From positions 1-64,000 of the forward strand of contig SGPL01000056.1 in NCBI GenBank assembly GCA_004802705.1: a stretch of 64,000 nucleotides of DNA. Direction: 5' to 3'. How positions within the stretch are numbered: the stretch's first letter is position 1; each line of letters starts with the position of its first letter. The position numbers and the translations under genes are program-made. Shown here piece after piece: positions 1-10,864 of the stretch. The stretch comes from Bondarzewia mesenterica (taxonomy: Eukaryota; Basidiomycota; Agaricomycetes; Russulales; Bondarzewiaceae). The notes under the pieces were generated by a model. The model was not told the origin of the DNA, did no database searches, and saw only the letters and a program-made list of their open reading frames with translations.

Positions 1-474
1 TGAGATGGATCAGCTCGGTTGGATTTATGCCACTCATTAAGTTCGTTTTGTTTTCTAGGTGATATCGGGATCACAAAACAGGGTCACCTTTGGTTTTCTT
101 GAATTGTTTGTTCTCTTTTATCATGATATTGATTGCTATCCGTCACCTGTGCTGCATATGTCTGTGAAACTAGGTCTCGTACGAATAATGCGAATGATAA
201 TGATTCATCCGGAGGACTTGGGACGACCAAGTACTGCAGGTATGTCCAAGGACAGGACAAATCGCTAATCGTACACTTTTGTGCTCAGGACGTTCATGGG
301 TGAAATTTTGAATGAAATATTCAAGACATTTCCATGGCTCATGGATGATACAGGTTCAGTATAAGAAAGGTACAGAGGCGTTGGGTTCTGAGTATGTACT
401 GACCCTGTATGACAGACAGTGATGCGTTCAAAGAACAATGGTAAAAAAATGCAGTATGTACTATAGTGGCCATT
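1..474. other. No supported gene
   Basis: AT-leaning sequence with a pyrimidine-rich run ending in TTTTCTAG at about 45-59, which looks like a 3' splice site, but no downstream frame resembles a known protein or continues convincingly. It probably holds the 3' flank of the MYND gene and possibly the tail of a gene outside the window. I see no repeat or RNA gene. Confidence 0.4.
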
Positions 475-1803
475 TCATCGACGGATAACCTTGTGCTTCT
501 TCCAGTCCACCTTCCGACACGCTGCGGAGCAGTAGAGAACTTTCCTGCACTTGGTACACAACATTAGGCGTGGCTGCCCACCTCCACCGCATGCCTCGCA
601 TGCCTCGATCTGAAGGGCCGATAACGAAGGTTCCCGAGAGTTCGACGCGGATGGCGCGGGTTCCCGCTTGCGAATATGGCCTCCAGTGACATCGTCGTGA
701 TTTTCGGACTGAACGTCATCAAAGACGCCGCCCACACCGTCCAAATACGACACCGCAAATAGCGGGCTCACTGCGACACGCGTGACGAAAGGCGCAAACG
801 GAGCCCATTCTTTTTTTTCTCCGGAGGGCATCGCCATCCTTCCCACGACCGCAGCTGCAGATGGGGCTCTCGGTGCACTCCACGGACAGAGGAATGTTCC
901 CGGTCTTGAGGTATTCGCAGTCGTCGTCATGCGTCCACGACCATCGGCAGCACTCTACGAGTGATGGAAATAGGTGTTTCCACGCTCGTAACTGTTACAG
1001 TTTGCAGCACTTCTTGCTCTTGCAACCTACGGAGCGCGGTTTTCATGCCAGGCTGAATGAGCATAGCGGTATTGGGATGGACGCATGCGTCCAGGACCAC
1101 AGTATGTAACGAGAGGTCCAATCGCATGTCATCGACGAAAAATAAGGTATGAGGACCGCCCCAAGACGGGTCGATGAGTCCTAACACACTGCTTCGCCTA
1201 CGGTCTTCGAGACCCGCGTGCATAAAGAACAGCGAGTGCAAGCTCTCCTTTAGATCCGCAAGCGTTTCGTGCACATCCTGTTTGACATTTTGACCGCTGC
1301 CTTTTTGGTCACTTTCGCGGTCGGAAAGCATAAGAGCGAGGTAGACTTTGAGCCTTGACATATCTTTTGCTTGAGACAAATCGAGAGCAGGAAGGCGCTT
1401 CAGGTAAAGCCTATGAATATTCCAGATTGTGGGCGTCTTCCCTCGAAAGATCATAGGGAAATTGTCACTGAAAATACCTCCGGCAGTACTGAACCCTGAC
1501 GGGGCCTGGGTAATTGCCTGAATGAGTATTTTCAGCATCCAACAAAAGTACGACAGATGAATGTTGGTCTCACCTCGATGAAATGAGATTTTCAAGCAAC
1601 TCTAAGCTGATGCAATCTGATGCACTTGGATCTAGTTCGCACCGTGCAGTCATGCATACCCACGTTGCCGACCTCTTGTACCTCCTAGCGTATCGACTGG
1701 CTTCAAACTGATCCATGGTCATGTAAGCAGTGGTGATGCGATACAGACGAACAATCCAATTATGTTCCGAGGTCATTAAATATACAAAAGAAGAAAGATG
1801 CAC
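475..1803 (-). CDS. MYND zinc-finger protein, frame-broken
   Basis: This belongs to a family common in mushroom-forming fungi. The C-terminal end carries a MYND zinc finger, seen as CEACG, then CTKCRKVLYC, then AACRK and HK. MYND fingers usually bind proline-rich partners; no function is known for this family. Upstream, different frames give family-typical pieces: LFPSLVECCRW, CEYLKTGNIPLS, CSCGRGKD and then WAPFAPFVTRVAVSPLF. These are in order but in three frames. One frame change falls near 980-995 and another in a run of eight T at 811-818; removing one base at each place rejoins the frame. An intron at about 1490-1577 links an N-terminal exon (MDQFEASRYARRYKRSA) to the middle. The start is uncertain (ATG candidates at 1803, 1776, 1722 and 1716). 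The gene is either a recent pseudogene or is affected by sequence errors. Confidence 0.62.
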
Positions 1804-1831
1804 GAACTATCGAGTTACAGAGTATACATAG

Positions 1832-2756
1832 CTAAGCGAAATACTTGTACGCAAGTCCAGTAAGAATTAGCGAGATCGCAATAGAGACCGGGAATGGCGC
1901 CAAAATTGACTTGGAGAAGCTCTGATTCCTCTCCGCCTCAATCGCGCCGACGTCCTTGACGTAGTGCTTCGCGAAAACTGGGTACACATAAGATGAGATG
2001 CTCTCTAATCAAATGTTCGTACAAGATACGCACGGTCATTCTGCATCCACACAACTTTGTTCAGGGCCTTTAGGACCGCGTGCTTGGTCTTGAGGTCCAG
2101 ATCTGGGTGGTCTAGTACAGCATCGATGATAATATCCTCGACATAGCCTAAGACAAACATTTAAGAACTTCGATGAGCGCGAAAAGAAACCATAGGTTAT
2201 CTTACCGAGCAGCAAGCCCATGTGAATGAATTCAACGCGAAGTGGTGACTTTGTCGATTTCTTCCCCGTGTTGAGTTGCTGTTGTACGCCTGTATGGATG
2301 AGGCCAACGCGATCTAGGTACTCCCAGGTCTTGATATCATCATAGTCAGCGGTAACGAGCTTCACGAAGTAAGCCTGCCACGCGCCGGATCAGCAACTGA
2401 TGATCAACGGACTCTGAATGCTAAAAAAAAAAACATCTTACCTGGAGAAAATCTTTACGCATAGCAATCTGTGGATGGTCGAGCGTCAGCTCGGCCAAAC
2501 TCTTCGCCGTCTCGCCTGTGAACCCTGTATTGCGGGGCAAGAAGGCTGCGCGCGTGATGTCAAACGAAAGGAGTTTGGCATAGACGGCGTCGAGTATCGA
2601 CGGCAGAAGAGGTGCGATGACGGGTTTGGCCGCATGAAGGACAGCTGCGTCTTCAGGACCAAAGTTGACGAAGTCCTTGAGATACTGGACGCGTTCGGGA
2701 AGGGAGTTGAGGGTGACATGCTTCATCGCTGGGGTAGAACTCGAAGGTGCAGACAT
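1832..2756 (-). CDS. Protoglobin with C-terminal membrane anchor
   Basis: Four exons (2756-2442, 2374-2206, 2147-2034, 2004-1832) join in frame to give 256 residues. The N-terminal 200 residues match the fungal protoglobin family, a haem-binding globin-sensor fold: YLKDFVNFGPEDAAVL, the PRNTGFTGE segment, LDHPQIAMRKDFLQ, AYFVKLVTADYDD and EFIHMGLLLGYVEDII. The His in EFIHMG is the likely proximal haem ligand, by family analogy. The last 25 residues form a hydrophobic helix (PFPVSIAISLILTGLAYKYF) directly before the stop, so the protein looks tail-anchored with the globin in the cytosol. Protoglobins bind O2, CO and NO; the physiological role in fungi is not settled. All splice sites are GT-AG, and exon 1 ends in CAG|GTAAG. 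The start ATG at 2756 is the only sensible one. Confidence 0.88.
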
Positions 2757-3774
2757 AATTCGTAGATGCTAGCCCGACTTGGTGGTAGACGCATCACCGT
2801 AGTCTCCTACTCACTTTATATCCATCGGAAGAAAGAGAAAAATTATCGGAGAGACGAGGAATAGTAGGAAGGTCATGGCACGACACGAATAAAATCGGCT
2901 GACAGGCAGCAGTAGACATGTGGGGAAAATTTGGCCTAGAACTGGAAGAGCGCTGTCGAGGCGCCACGCAGCGGAGTCGGTTGAGAATGATTGACTCGGG
3001 CCCTCCCTGTCGGTTTGGACCTTTGAACTTCTCAATTAAGTGATCACCTACTGCTATATATTACGCTGTTCGTGTCCGGGCCAAGAATCCATGTGGTAGG
3101 GGTATATCTATCGCAAAAGTATCCATCGAGGTGCCCACTAGCTGGACAATGCCAGAGAAGGCTATTAGTGTGTGGCACCGCCGGTCGATGCCATGATCCG
3201 ACCCATACAGTAGGGCCGAAGGTCGAGTCAAGGAAAATTGCGTTTCAGTATTGGCAAGTCCTTCATTTGTCCGGGCTGGACGAGGCTCGCATCGTCGCTG
3301 GCTTCCGACTCCTGCCGGCTGAGTGATCGGGCATACCGGACTTAAGCTTAAGCGCTTGGCCAAGCATAGGCGATCCATTTTGCTGGGCCGATGCCCTCGA
3401 GTTCAAGATTCCATTGATTGGTCGAACACGTTGTCAAACATAAGAACACGCTATAGTGCAGAACAACATACGAACGATGCCATAAGATGCTATGAGGAAG
3501 CGGAAAAGAAAAAAAGATGGAACGAATGCAGTAACCGAGAGCCGATCCAAACATTGCTGATCAGGAAGATGAAGGAAAATAGGAAGGAAGGGGATAGAGG
3601 GACAAAGATGAGAAAACACGCGGAGAGAACGTAGTAGAACAATCGGATGCTACACGCGGTACGGTCTCATGCAGGCGGTCGAAAGCCATAGTGATGATGC
3701 ATGTCCAAAGCGGGGTATAGAAAACACAACAAAATTAGCACGAGCACGTACTGGTACACATGACTGCATCTGAA
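2757..3774. other. Intergenic, no supported gene
   Basis: One kilobase between the protoglobin start and the glycogenin stop. Open frames here are short, low in family-like motifs and not joined by good splice sites. The part next to 2757 should contain the protoglobin promoter; I see no distinct element. A purine-rich stretch lies at about 3490-3630. Confidence 0.5.
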
Positions 3775-6700
3775 TCAAGTCGAAGTGCGCTCCCTCTCAC
3801 CACCTTCCTCTTCCCCCCACGACCCCATTTTCAGGAATCGCGCCAACACTTCTTCCGACCCCTTCTTGAAGATATCCACACCGCGCGCGGGATCCCAGAC
3901 TCGCGCGGCAGTCTTACGGACTGGAGTGTTCAACGTGTCCATCGGAGAAGTAGGAGGTCCTGCGCTCGACGGAGAGGAAGACGCCGCATCGCTCGACAGC
4001 GTTCTCGCCACCGGAGACATACGATCAAAATGTGTGCGTAGCGGAGGAGCTTGCTTGAAAGCACCAGCGACGTTGGACGATGAAGTCTTAGGCGAGCTTT
4101 TAGGTGACGAATACATGCGCGGGCTACGCAGGCCCGTCGGTGACTCCAATGGCGACAACTTGTTGGTAACACCCAAGCCAGGTCCGACCAAATGCGCCTG
4201 CGAAAACCCGCCAACTGCTGCGGGCCCGGGGACAGGACCGTCAAAACCAGGAACAGCAGCCCACTCGCGGTTGTCAGGAGGCGACGTGGTCCCCCGTACG
4301 CGTGTGCCCGCATCAATCCTGCCTTTCTTGCCTTTCGCCAGCCGGTCAGCAACCGATGGGTCTGGTAGGATAGCAACCTGAACACCTTGGTCCCGCGTCT
4401 CTTTCGGAATCGTCTGTACACCCACCATCCGGTACTCCTTTTTCTTACCTTTTAATGCATGCGGCTGGGAGGCCGAGCCAGATCGCGACCGTCGCTTCCG
4501 ATCCTCCTGTCGCTCATCCTCATCTTCGGTATCCTCGTCATCGCCTTCCACGCTGCTCTCTCCCGACTCATCCCACTGAGTTTTAAATAAATTGTTCTCC
4601 TGCTTGCGAGACTCGGCCAAGTCAAATGCGGGGGCAAGAGCCACAGGCGCACGAGCCGGCCGTACCAACTTCGAGGCATACCTCTGTATGCTAGGAACAG
4701 AATCCCAAGCATTCGAAAAAGCGAAGTTCGTTGGCAGTCCCATGCGAGGCGAAGGTGTCTGCTGTAAGGGCGACAAGAGTTGCTGGGGACTAGTCAAAGG
4801 AGAAGGGCTCGAAGCAATGAATGTTCCCGGTGGAGGGGCATCTGTGGAGGGGAATACTCGAGCGGGAGTATGGCGAGGTCTCTCCTCCCAAGGAAAGACA
4901 GATTTGACCTTTGTGCGATCAGGGCTGGGAGCAACATCAGATTGCTCACCAAGGACATTGATATAATGCCCCTCGCGCAGAAGCCGCTGCGGGATTTGTC
5001 CGGGCGGCGGCAAGGCAAACAGGGCACTTGAAGGAGGTGTCGGCGAATGGAGAAGGTCATATGCAGGCGTCCCGAAAGGATCCATAGACCGGTCCCAAGC
5101 ATTCGGAAAATATGTATCGGTGGGGAAATTCGAGACGGGTGCCTCCTTAGGTGGTGGTTCAATTGCAGGATTCCACGCCACCATAGGAGGAGACGATGGA
5201 CGCGGAGGTTCTTGGGGCGGCGGTGGAGGTTCATGGTGCTCCTCATGGCGCCACTGTGACTGGAGATACAACGGCGATTCCAAATGCTGGCGAATGGGCG
5301 GTGGCTGCTCGCCGAGATGATGGCCTTGCGAGGAGTCTTCTCGCAATGTGACATCTTCGTCCTGCGCCTGTCCGGTCGGAGCTTGCGTCTCGGACTCTGT
5401 CCTCGTTTCAGAATCCCTTGGTGTGAGTTGATGAGAAGGACTTGGCAACGGGCTACCCGAAATCCCAGTCGGATAATGAAAATGTACACCTTGAACATAA
5501 TGTTGAACAGGTTCGGTAGGCGGCCGATGGATGATATGCTGTGCGTGCCCTTTTGCAAGCGGGATCTCAGGAGATGATTTTGTTGCATCCGTCGGGGCAT
5601 GGTCTGGTTGATATGGATGCCAGGGTGATGCCGGTTGAATTTGTGCTGGTATATGCATGCCGGGAGCCTGCGGAGGCGAGGGCGTTTCAGGACTCGAAGG
5701 GGGCAGGGAACGGGGGTAGGGATGAGGGACTGGCGGTAACTCATCCGGTCCCGGAGTTGGCAATGTATGCAATTCACCGAGACCAGGAGTCGAAGGACCT
5801 GTCTTGAAATAGCTCTGCGTTGCCTGAGGAGTCTTGTCACCATCTCCTGCGGCCGCTTCAGAGACAGCTTCAGACTCGATCTTCGGTTCAGGGAGTGGAC
5901 GCATCAAGTCGAACCGCCCCTCCAATGGCAGACGCATATATCGACCTTCCCCCGGCAGCGTTTGTGCGTGTCCAACAGGACCAGCAAAGCCCTCAATTGC
6001 AATTTTGCGTAGATCCTCCAGACCTAAAACAGAGCCCGTGGTCAAGGTTCGTGATACTTCTGCGCCCAACCCGCCCTGCTTTTCCCAAGCAGGCTCGTAT
6101 CGCTGCAGAGCATGATCGGTTGCGGGAACCGTGGCGGTGGAGCGGTAGTGTTTATCGTAGACGGCATACCAGCGATCGACCAGTGCAGAGTAATCGTATG
6201 CTTGCAGAGGCCCTGAAGCGGCTTGCTGCGCGTCACTCGAACCGGGTGCACGCCAAGGAATAGAATCCCACGGTTTGTTGGATCCAATGAAGTGGATAGC
6301 AGATATCTGGGATCCGAAACGTTCATAGGCAGGCGCGTACCTAAGAAAGTTTTTTCAGCAAAAGTATGTCCACGTTTATCACAAAACTTACGTATACGCG
6401 GCAGTCGGCGTCGTGTTGTATGTGAAGCTGAGCCTATACCAATCGCTGCCTCGCCACTCATTCAATAGGCCCTGGTCACCTCCATCCCAGCTACCTTTGG
6501 ATTTCGATAAATCCATCAAATCGTTGAATTTTGCTTCCCCCGGGGTCAATACCATCAACCCCGTGTTAAATATGTCCGGCCAACCCACATCTGGCACAGC
6601 TGCGAATTCGTGAGGAAAAGAAAAAAAGATGAGAGAGTGGACGGGTCGGGAGGATGTCGGCATCAAGAAATACAATCTTCGAATACTGAGTAAGGCGGAA

Positions 6701-7309
6701 TACGTGCAACTTGGTGAGGACGGAGTGCAAATCGGGACGTCCTGGGGTAGGTAGTCAGGGGTCAAAACGTAAGCGATAAACTCCAAACAAGCGTCATAGC
6801 ACGCATGGAAGAGTGGAGATGAGGCTTTCGCAGTGGAGTTTGGAGAGGGCGAAGGGGAAATATCCTTGCCTATGCAAGGCCCACAAAAGGTCATGTGTTA
6901 TGCTCGGTCTGATAAGTCTCCATATGCGCCGGATCAACCCCGACTCATACAGTCTTGTACTGTACATATCATAGCAATAGGCGCAGACAGACACAGAGGA
7001 TGCTTCCCCATCCCCCATTGTCCACTAGCTCATGACAGATTACTCACCTAACAGCTGTAGACCACGAGCGTTATTCTCCTCGATGATCTCTACACCAACA
7101 ACAACATTAAAAGCTCTCCTCAAGAGCTTGATACTTGATACGTCGACGGTCTCTGGGGTGACCAAGCATACTGTCTGAAAGTCAACCTCTGGCGGAATAG
7201 GTGGAGATGCGTGAAGATCTCTTAGAGCCGCTACAAGGGTGAGTGCGCCAGGGAGATAAGAATCGGAAGTCAATAGAGTTACAAAGGCATAAGGAGTGGC
7301 CATGGACAA
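3775..7309 (-). CDS. Glycogenin (self-glucosylating glycogen primer)
   Basis: Glycogenin transfers glucose from UDP-glucose to a tyrosine on itself and so primes glycogen synthesis. Three exons (7309-7048, 6741-6392, 6340-3775) encode a GT8 domain of about 270 residues: AFVTLLTSDSYLPGALTL at the N-terminus, the metal-binding DAD in IVFLDADILP (near residue 114), PDVGWPDIFNTGLMVL, GGDQGLLNEW and AIHFIGSNKPWDS. A very long Pro/Ser-rich tail follows. Two copies of an FxNAWD motif (FPNAWDRSMDPF and FSNAWDSVPSIQRY) resemble the glycogen-synthase-docking motif found at the end of glycogenins. With the exon borders above the frame closes only if one T is removed from a run of seven (6621-6627); the product would then be 1058 residues, longer than most glycogenins. 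ATG at 7303 is an alternative start. Confidence 0.9.
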
Positions 7310-7500
7310 AAGCCCACACGAAAACTGCAGTAGCGCGTTGAAGGACGCAAACCAGTGGAGGATTGAATCTGAGAGTCGCGTCCGATATGCTGACCGTGTT
7401 TCCCCATGGGCCGGTTAAAAGCTTACGGAAAAAATCAATATACGTAAATAACTAAATGCGTCGCGGCCGCCGGACATCTGGCCCTTAGGTGATCTAGATC

Positions 7501-8086
7501 CTAAGCACTAGTGTTGCTCTTGCGAACCTTTGCGAACGTGCTCTCAGTACTGTACTTGGGAGGACGCGGCGGCCACACATCAATCTCCAAGCACCGTTGA
7601 CTGTTTCATGCACGGACCACTTGGAAAATAGCGACGTCGGCCGATAGAGCGTCAAAAGCCTCGGACCATACCCACACACTTTACGTTTCAAAAGACGGGC
7701 CCATCTCGAGCAAGAAATCCTGCGTCCAATCTCTGGCCGGCAAAGGCCAATCACAGAAGATCAAGAATGCTGTCAGCGCTATCATGTCAGCATCGGAACC
7801 GGGATTTCGACGATGGCGCTGGACACGACGTTGGTCCGCGTTCAGACTGAAATTCTCGATAATTTCATAGGTAACTTGCTTAGCTCAAATCAAATTACCA
7901 TTAATAGCAGGATTCGAGATATGATACTGATTGACAGAAAGTAGTTTCAAAAACAAAACAAAACATAAAGCACTTGTATGAACTCGAAGGGGCAAGTGAC
8001 GTACTTTGTTACCAGCCAATGAGGAGAGGTCGACCTTTGGCGGTAACTGCACGCAAACACTGTTCGACTCCCGAGTGAGCACTCAT
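7501..8086 (-). CDS. Unrecognised small protein
   Basis: Not recognised. A coding-like frame runs from EIIENFSLNADQRR through DADMIALTAFLIFCDWPLP to DFLLEMGPSFE, and a plausible intron (GTAAAG...AACAG) joins it to a final exon, LEIDVWPPRPPKYSTES, ending at TAG 7501. An ATG at 8086 opens MSAHSGVEQCLRAV, followed by a donor-like GTAAC, but the phase between this first exon and the next does not close cleanly, so a small exon or an indel is missing from my model. It would be a soluble protein of about 130-150 residues. It is transcribed away from the ADCK-like gene, only 46 bp from that gene's ATG. The alternative is that this is a decayed gene. Confidence 0.4.
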
Positions 8087-8132
8087 GCCGTCGACGTCCG
8101 TGCACCGACACTCCATCTAACAACACTTCACC

Positions 8133-10524
8133 ATGGCCTTCCGCTTGGCCCCTCTGCCCCGCAGCCTCAGTCTGTCTCTTCTGCCCCCTCCAAATATTGT
8201 CCGCGTACGGTATGCTTCCCGTTGGATCCATGATCGTTCTTTCTCGACATTCTTTACTCGCGCTCCTCCGTACTCCCGCATCTCTCTCAGACGATCCACC
8301 CTATGGCTTGTCCCAATAGCCGTAGGTCTAGGTCTTTTCATCTTGCCTACACCGCGATCTCTACTGCCAGAAGCCCTCGCCTCTCCCACTCTGATCCCAT
8401 GCTCCAAACAACCGCCGTCCCCACAGCCTTTTATTCTGTCACCTGCAGAGCACAATTTGCCAATCATCGAACGAATAGCATACATATTGCGAGATAACAT
8501 CTGGGAGCCCATACTTACCGCCCGACGCTTCGTCCATTTATTCTTTCTATTTATCCCGGTCATCCTTTCGTCTCCTATGCTTCTTGTTGGATCTCCAGAG
8601 AAGAGGTTTCTGGGGGACAGATGGGGTGCCGTGTGGTGGTATGATTATCTAGTCGCTCAAATGGAACGTGCGGGTCCGACGTTCATCAAGGTGAGTCAAA
8701 CGCATGGTTTCTCATGGCCAGTCATCTGTACTCACCGCATTGGACAATAGTTGGCACAATGGGCAGCATCGCGTGCAGACTTGTTTCCTACATTACTATG
8801 CCAACGGCTTGGTAAACTGCACTCCCGTAGTAAACCCCATCCCTTCAAGCATACGAAACAAGTCATCGAACGCGTTTTCCAACGGCCATTTGAGGAGGTA
8901 TTTGAAGAGTTTGATGAGACGCCGATAGGTACAGGAGCAATAGCTCAGGTGCATATATACATTGCACTTAACCATCTTGTATGCATCTGACGCCAAAAAA
9001 AAAACAGGTATACCGAGCGACACTTAAACAAGACCTCCTCCCCCCTTCTTACTTCGATCCTAAACGAGCACCCAAAACCGGTCCAGGAGCTATAGCACCT
9101 GCAATAATACCTGAGTCCACTCCGTCCGTACCTACCGCTGCCGTCGCAATCAAAGTGCTTCACCCTCGGGTTACCAAACTTATCGCACGCGACCTCTCTA
9201 TCATGTCTATCTTCGCGCATATCATCACACTTTTTCCCGGCATGCAATGGGTATCCCTCCCTGAGGAGGTTGATGTATTTGGTCGCATGATGTACGAGCA
9301 GCTCGACCTGAGGCACGAAGCGGAAAACCTTGTTACATTTGAGCATAATTTCTTGACGAGGAAGGAGCCGATTACGTTCCCGAGACCGCTGCGTAGTTGG
9401 TCTACGCAGGATCTCTTGGTTGAGGAATACCAGAAGGCTTTACCTTTGGAATCTTTTCTCAAGAACGGAGGGGGACCTTATGATGACCAGCTTGCGGAGT
9501 TGGGTCTAGACGCGTTTCTGGTATGCGTGTTTCCCTGTTAACACTCACTGAGTCTGTTCGTGGCTTACGGTCTCGCAGAATATGTTGCTCTTGGACAACT
9601 TCGTCCACTCAGACCTTCATCCCGGAAATATCATGGTCAAATTTACGAAACCATCCACTTCTGCCGTTGACTTGCTCAGACACCTCTGGAACTCTTTCAT
9701 CACTGGCGGAAAACCGATAGCAATGCCAGACCCCACACCCAGCATCACGGACGACATCGTCTCTCGACTGAGTAGTCTATCCTTGTCCCCACAGGGCTGG
9801 CAGCAGGCGCTTCAAGAACTCAACGATGAAGGCTACTTACCAGAGCTGGTTTTTATCGACGCCGGTCTCGTCACTACACTGGACGCGGACAGCCGGAAAA
9901 ACTTCCTGGACCTCTTCCGCGCTGTCGCCGAGTTTGATGGGTACCGCACGGGTCAATTGATGGTCGAGCGATGCCGCACGCCTGAACTCGCGATTGACAC
10001 CGAGACGTTCGCGCTCAAGATGCAACACATTGTCTTGAACGTCAAGCGCAAGACCTTCTCTCTCGGCCAGATCAAGATTTCTGATATCCTGACCGACGTG
10101 CTGAAGGCCGTGAGGCAACATCACGTCAAGATGGAGGGTGACTTCATCAATACGGTGATCTCGATATTGCTGTTGGAGGGCATCGGGAGGCAGCTGGATC
10201 CGGGACTTGATCTGTTCAAGAGTGCATTGCCGATGTTGAGGCAGTTGGGGAGGCAGATGACGGCGCAGGAGAGTATGAGGCATCTGCCATCGGGAAATTT
10301 CGGGGCCCTCCTGAAGGTGCGTCGGTTTGTTTCTTCTGATGCGCTGAGTTGTGCTGATGTGGCGTGAAGGTCTGGGTATGGCTCGAGGCGCGTGAGTTAG
10401 CGTCTGCAGCGTTTGTGAACGCGGATGATCTCATCCGTTACGATTGGTGAGAACCTATTATGAAGTGACCATTATTTCTGGCTGATTCTTTTTTTTTGTA
10501 CGTAGGCTCGTTCCCAGCATATAA
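8133..10524 (+). CDS. ADCK2/UbiB-type atypical kinase, mitochondrial
   Basis: Six exons (8133-8690, 8751-8948, 9008-9520, 9579-10316, 10370-10446, 10506-10524) give 700 residues with every phase closing. The UbiB/ABC1 family acts in mitochondria in coenzyme Q and lipid homeostasis. The Arg/Ser-rich N-terminus looks like a mitochondrial presequence and is followed by a membrane segment (LWLVPIAVGLGLFIL) and a second hydrophobic stretch. Family motifs in order: GPTFIKLAQWAASRADLFP (KxGQ region), the loop PIGTGAIAQVYRA, the VAIKVLHPRV lysine, the ExxD region EQLDLRHEAENL, HSDLHPGNIMV, and FIDAGLVTTL in place of DFG. The order and the WAASRADLF context point to the ADCK2-like branch. Oddity: the signature KxGQ reads KLAQ. 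If the last intron were not used the protein would end at TGA 10448-10450. Confidence 0.88.
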
Positions 10525-10864
10525 AAAAGATTACGGAACACATTCCGATTCTTACGAGGGCTTTAGAAGATGTCACTTCAGAGGGGACGGACTTTGATTG
10601 AGGCTATATCGCTTCACTCTATAATGATACATCTGTCCGTCTTGACAACATACATACATAGAATAGACATCCTGCACATGAAGAAAGCATGGTCGCCAGC
10701 GGATGGTGAGCAATTACAATAACCATTGGCGCTGGGTCCACTGTCGCAGACTTGGGATCCGGTGAATCAAAGAACTTGCACGGTGACCGGTTTGTTCGCC
10801 GAAGTTGCCGATGGGGGATCTCCTAGATGACATCATCTTTCTCGCCTGCAGAGTAACACCCACC
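10525..10864. promoter_or_regulatory. Intergenic region 5' of the FN3K-like gene
   Basis: This 340-bp gap between two plus-strand genes should hold the 3' end of the ADCK-like mRNA and the promoter of the next gene. I see no clear TATA box or RNA gene. An in-frame upstream ATG at 10805 could extend the following protein by 20 residues, but the ATG at 10865 (CACCATGG) is in a far better context. Confidence 0.4.

Noticed and set aside
4794..5843. A 349-residue minus-strand frame inside glycogenin
   Set aside because: Its composition is Arg/His/Leu-rich nonsense; the glycogenin frame is open over the same region with family motifs.
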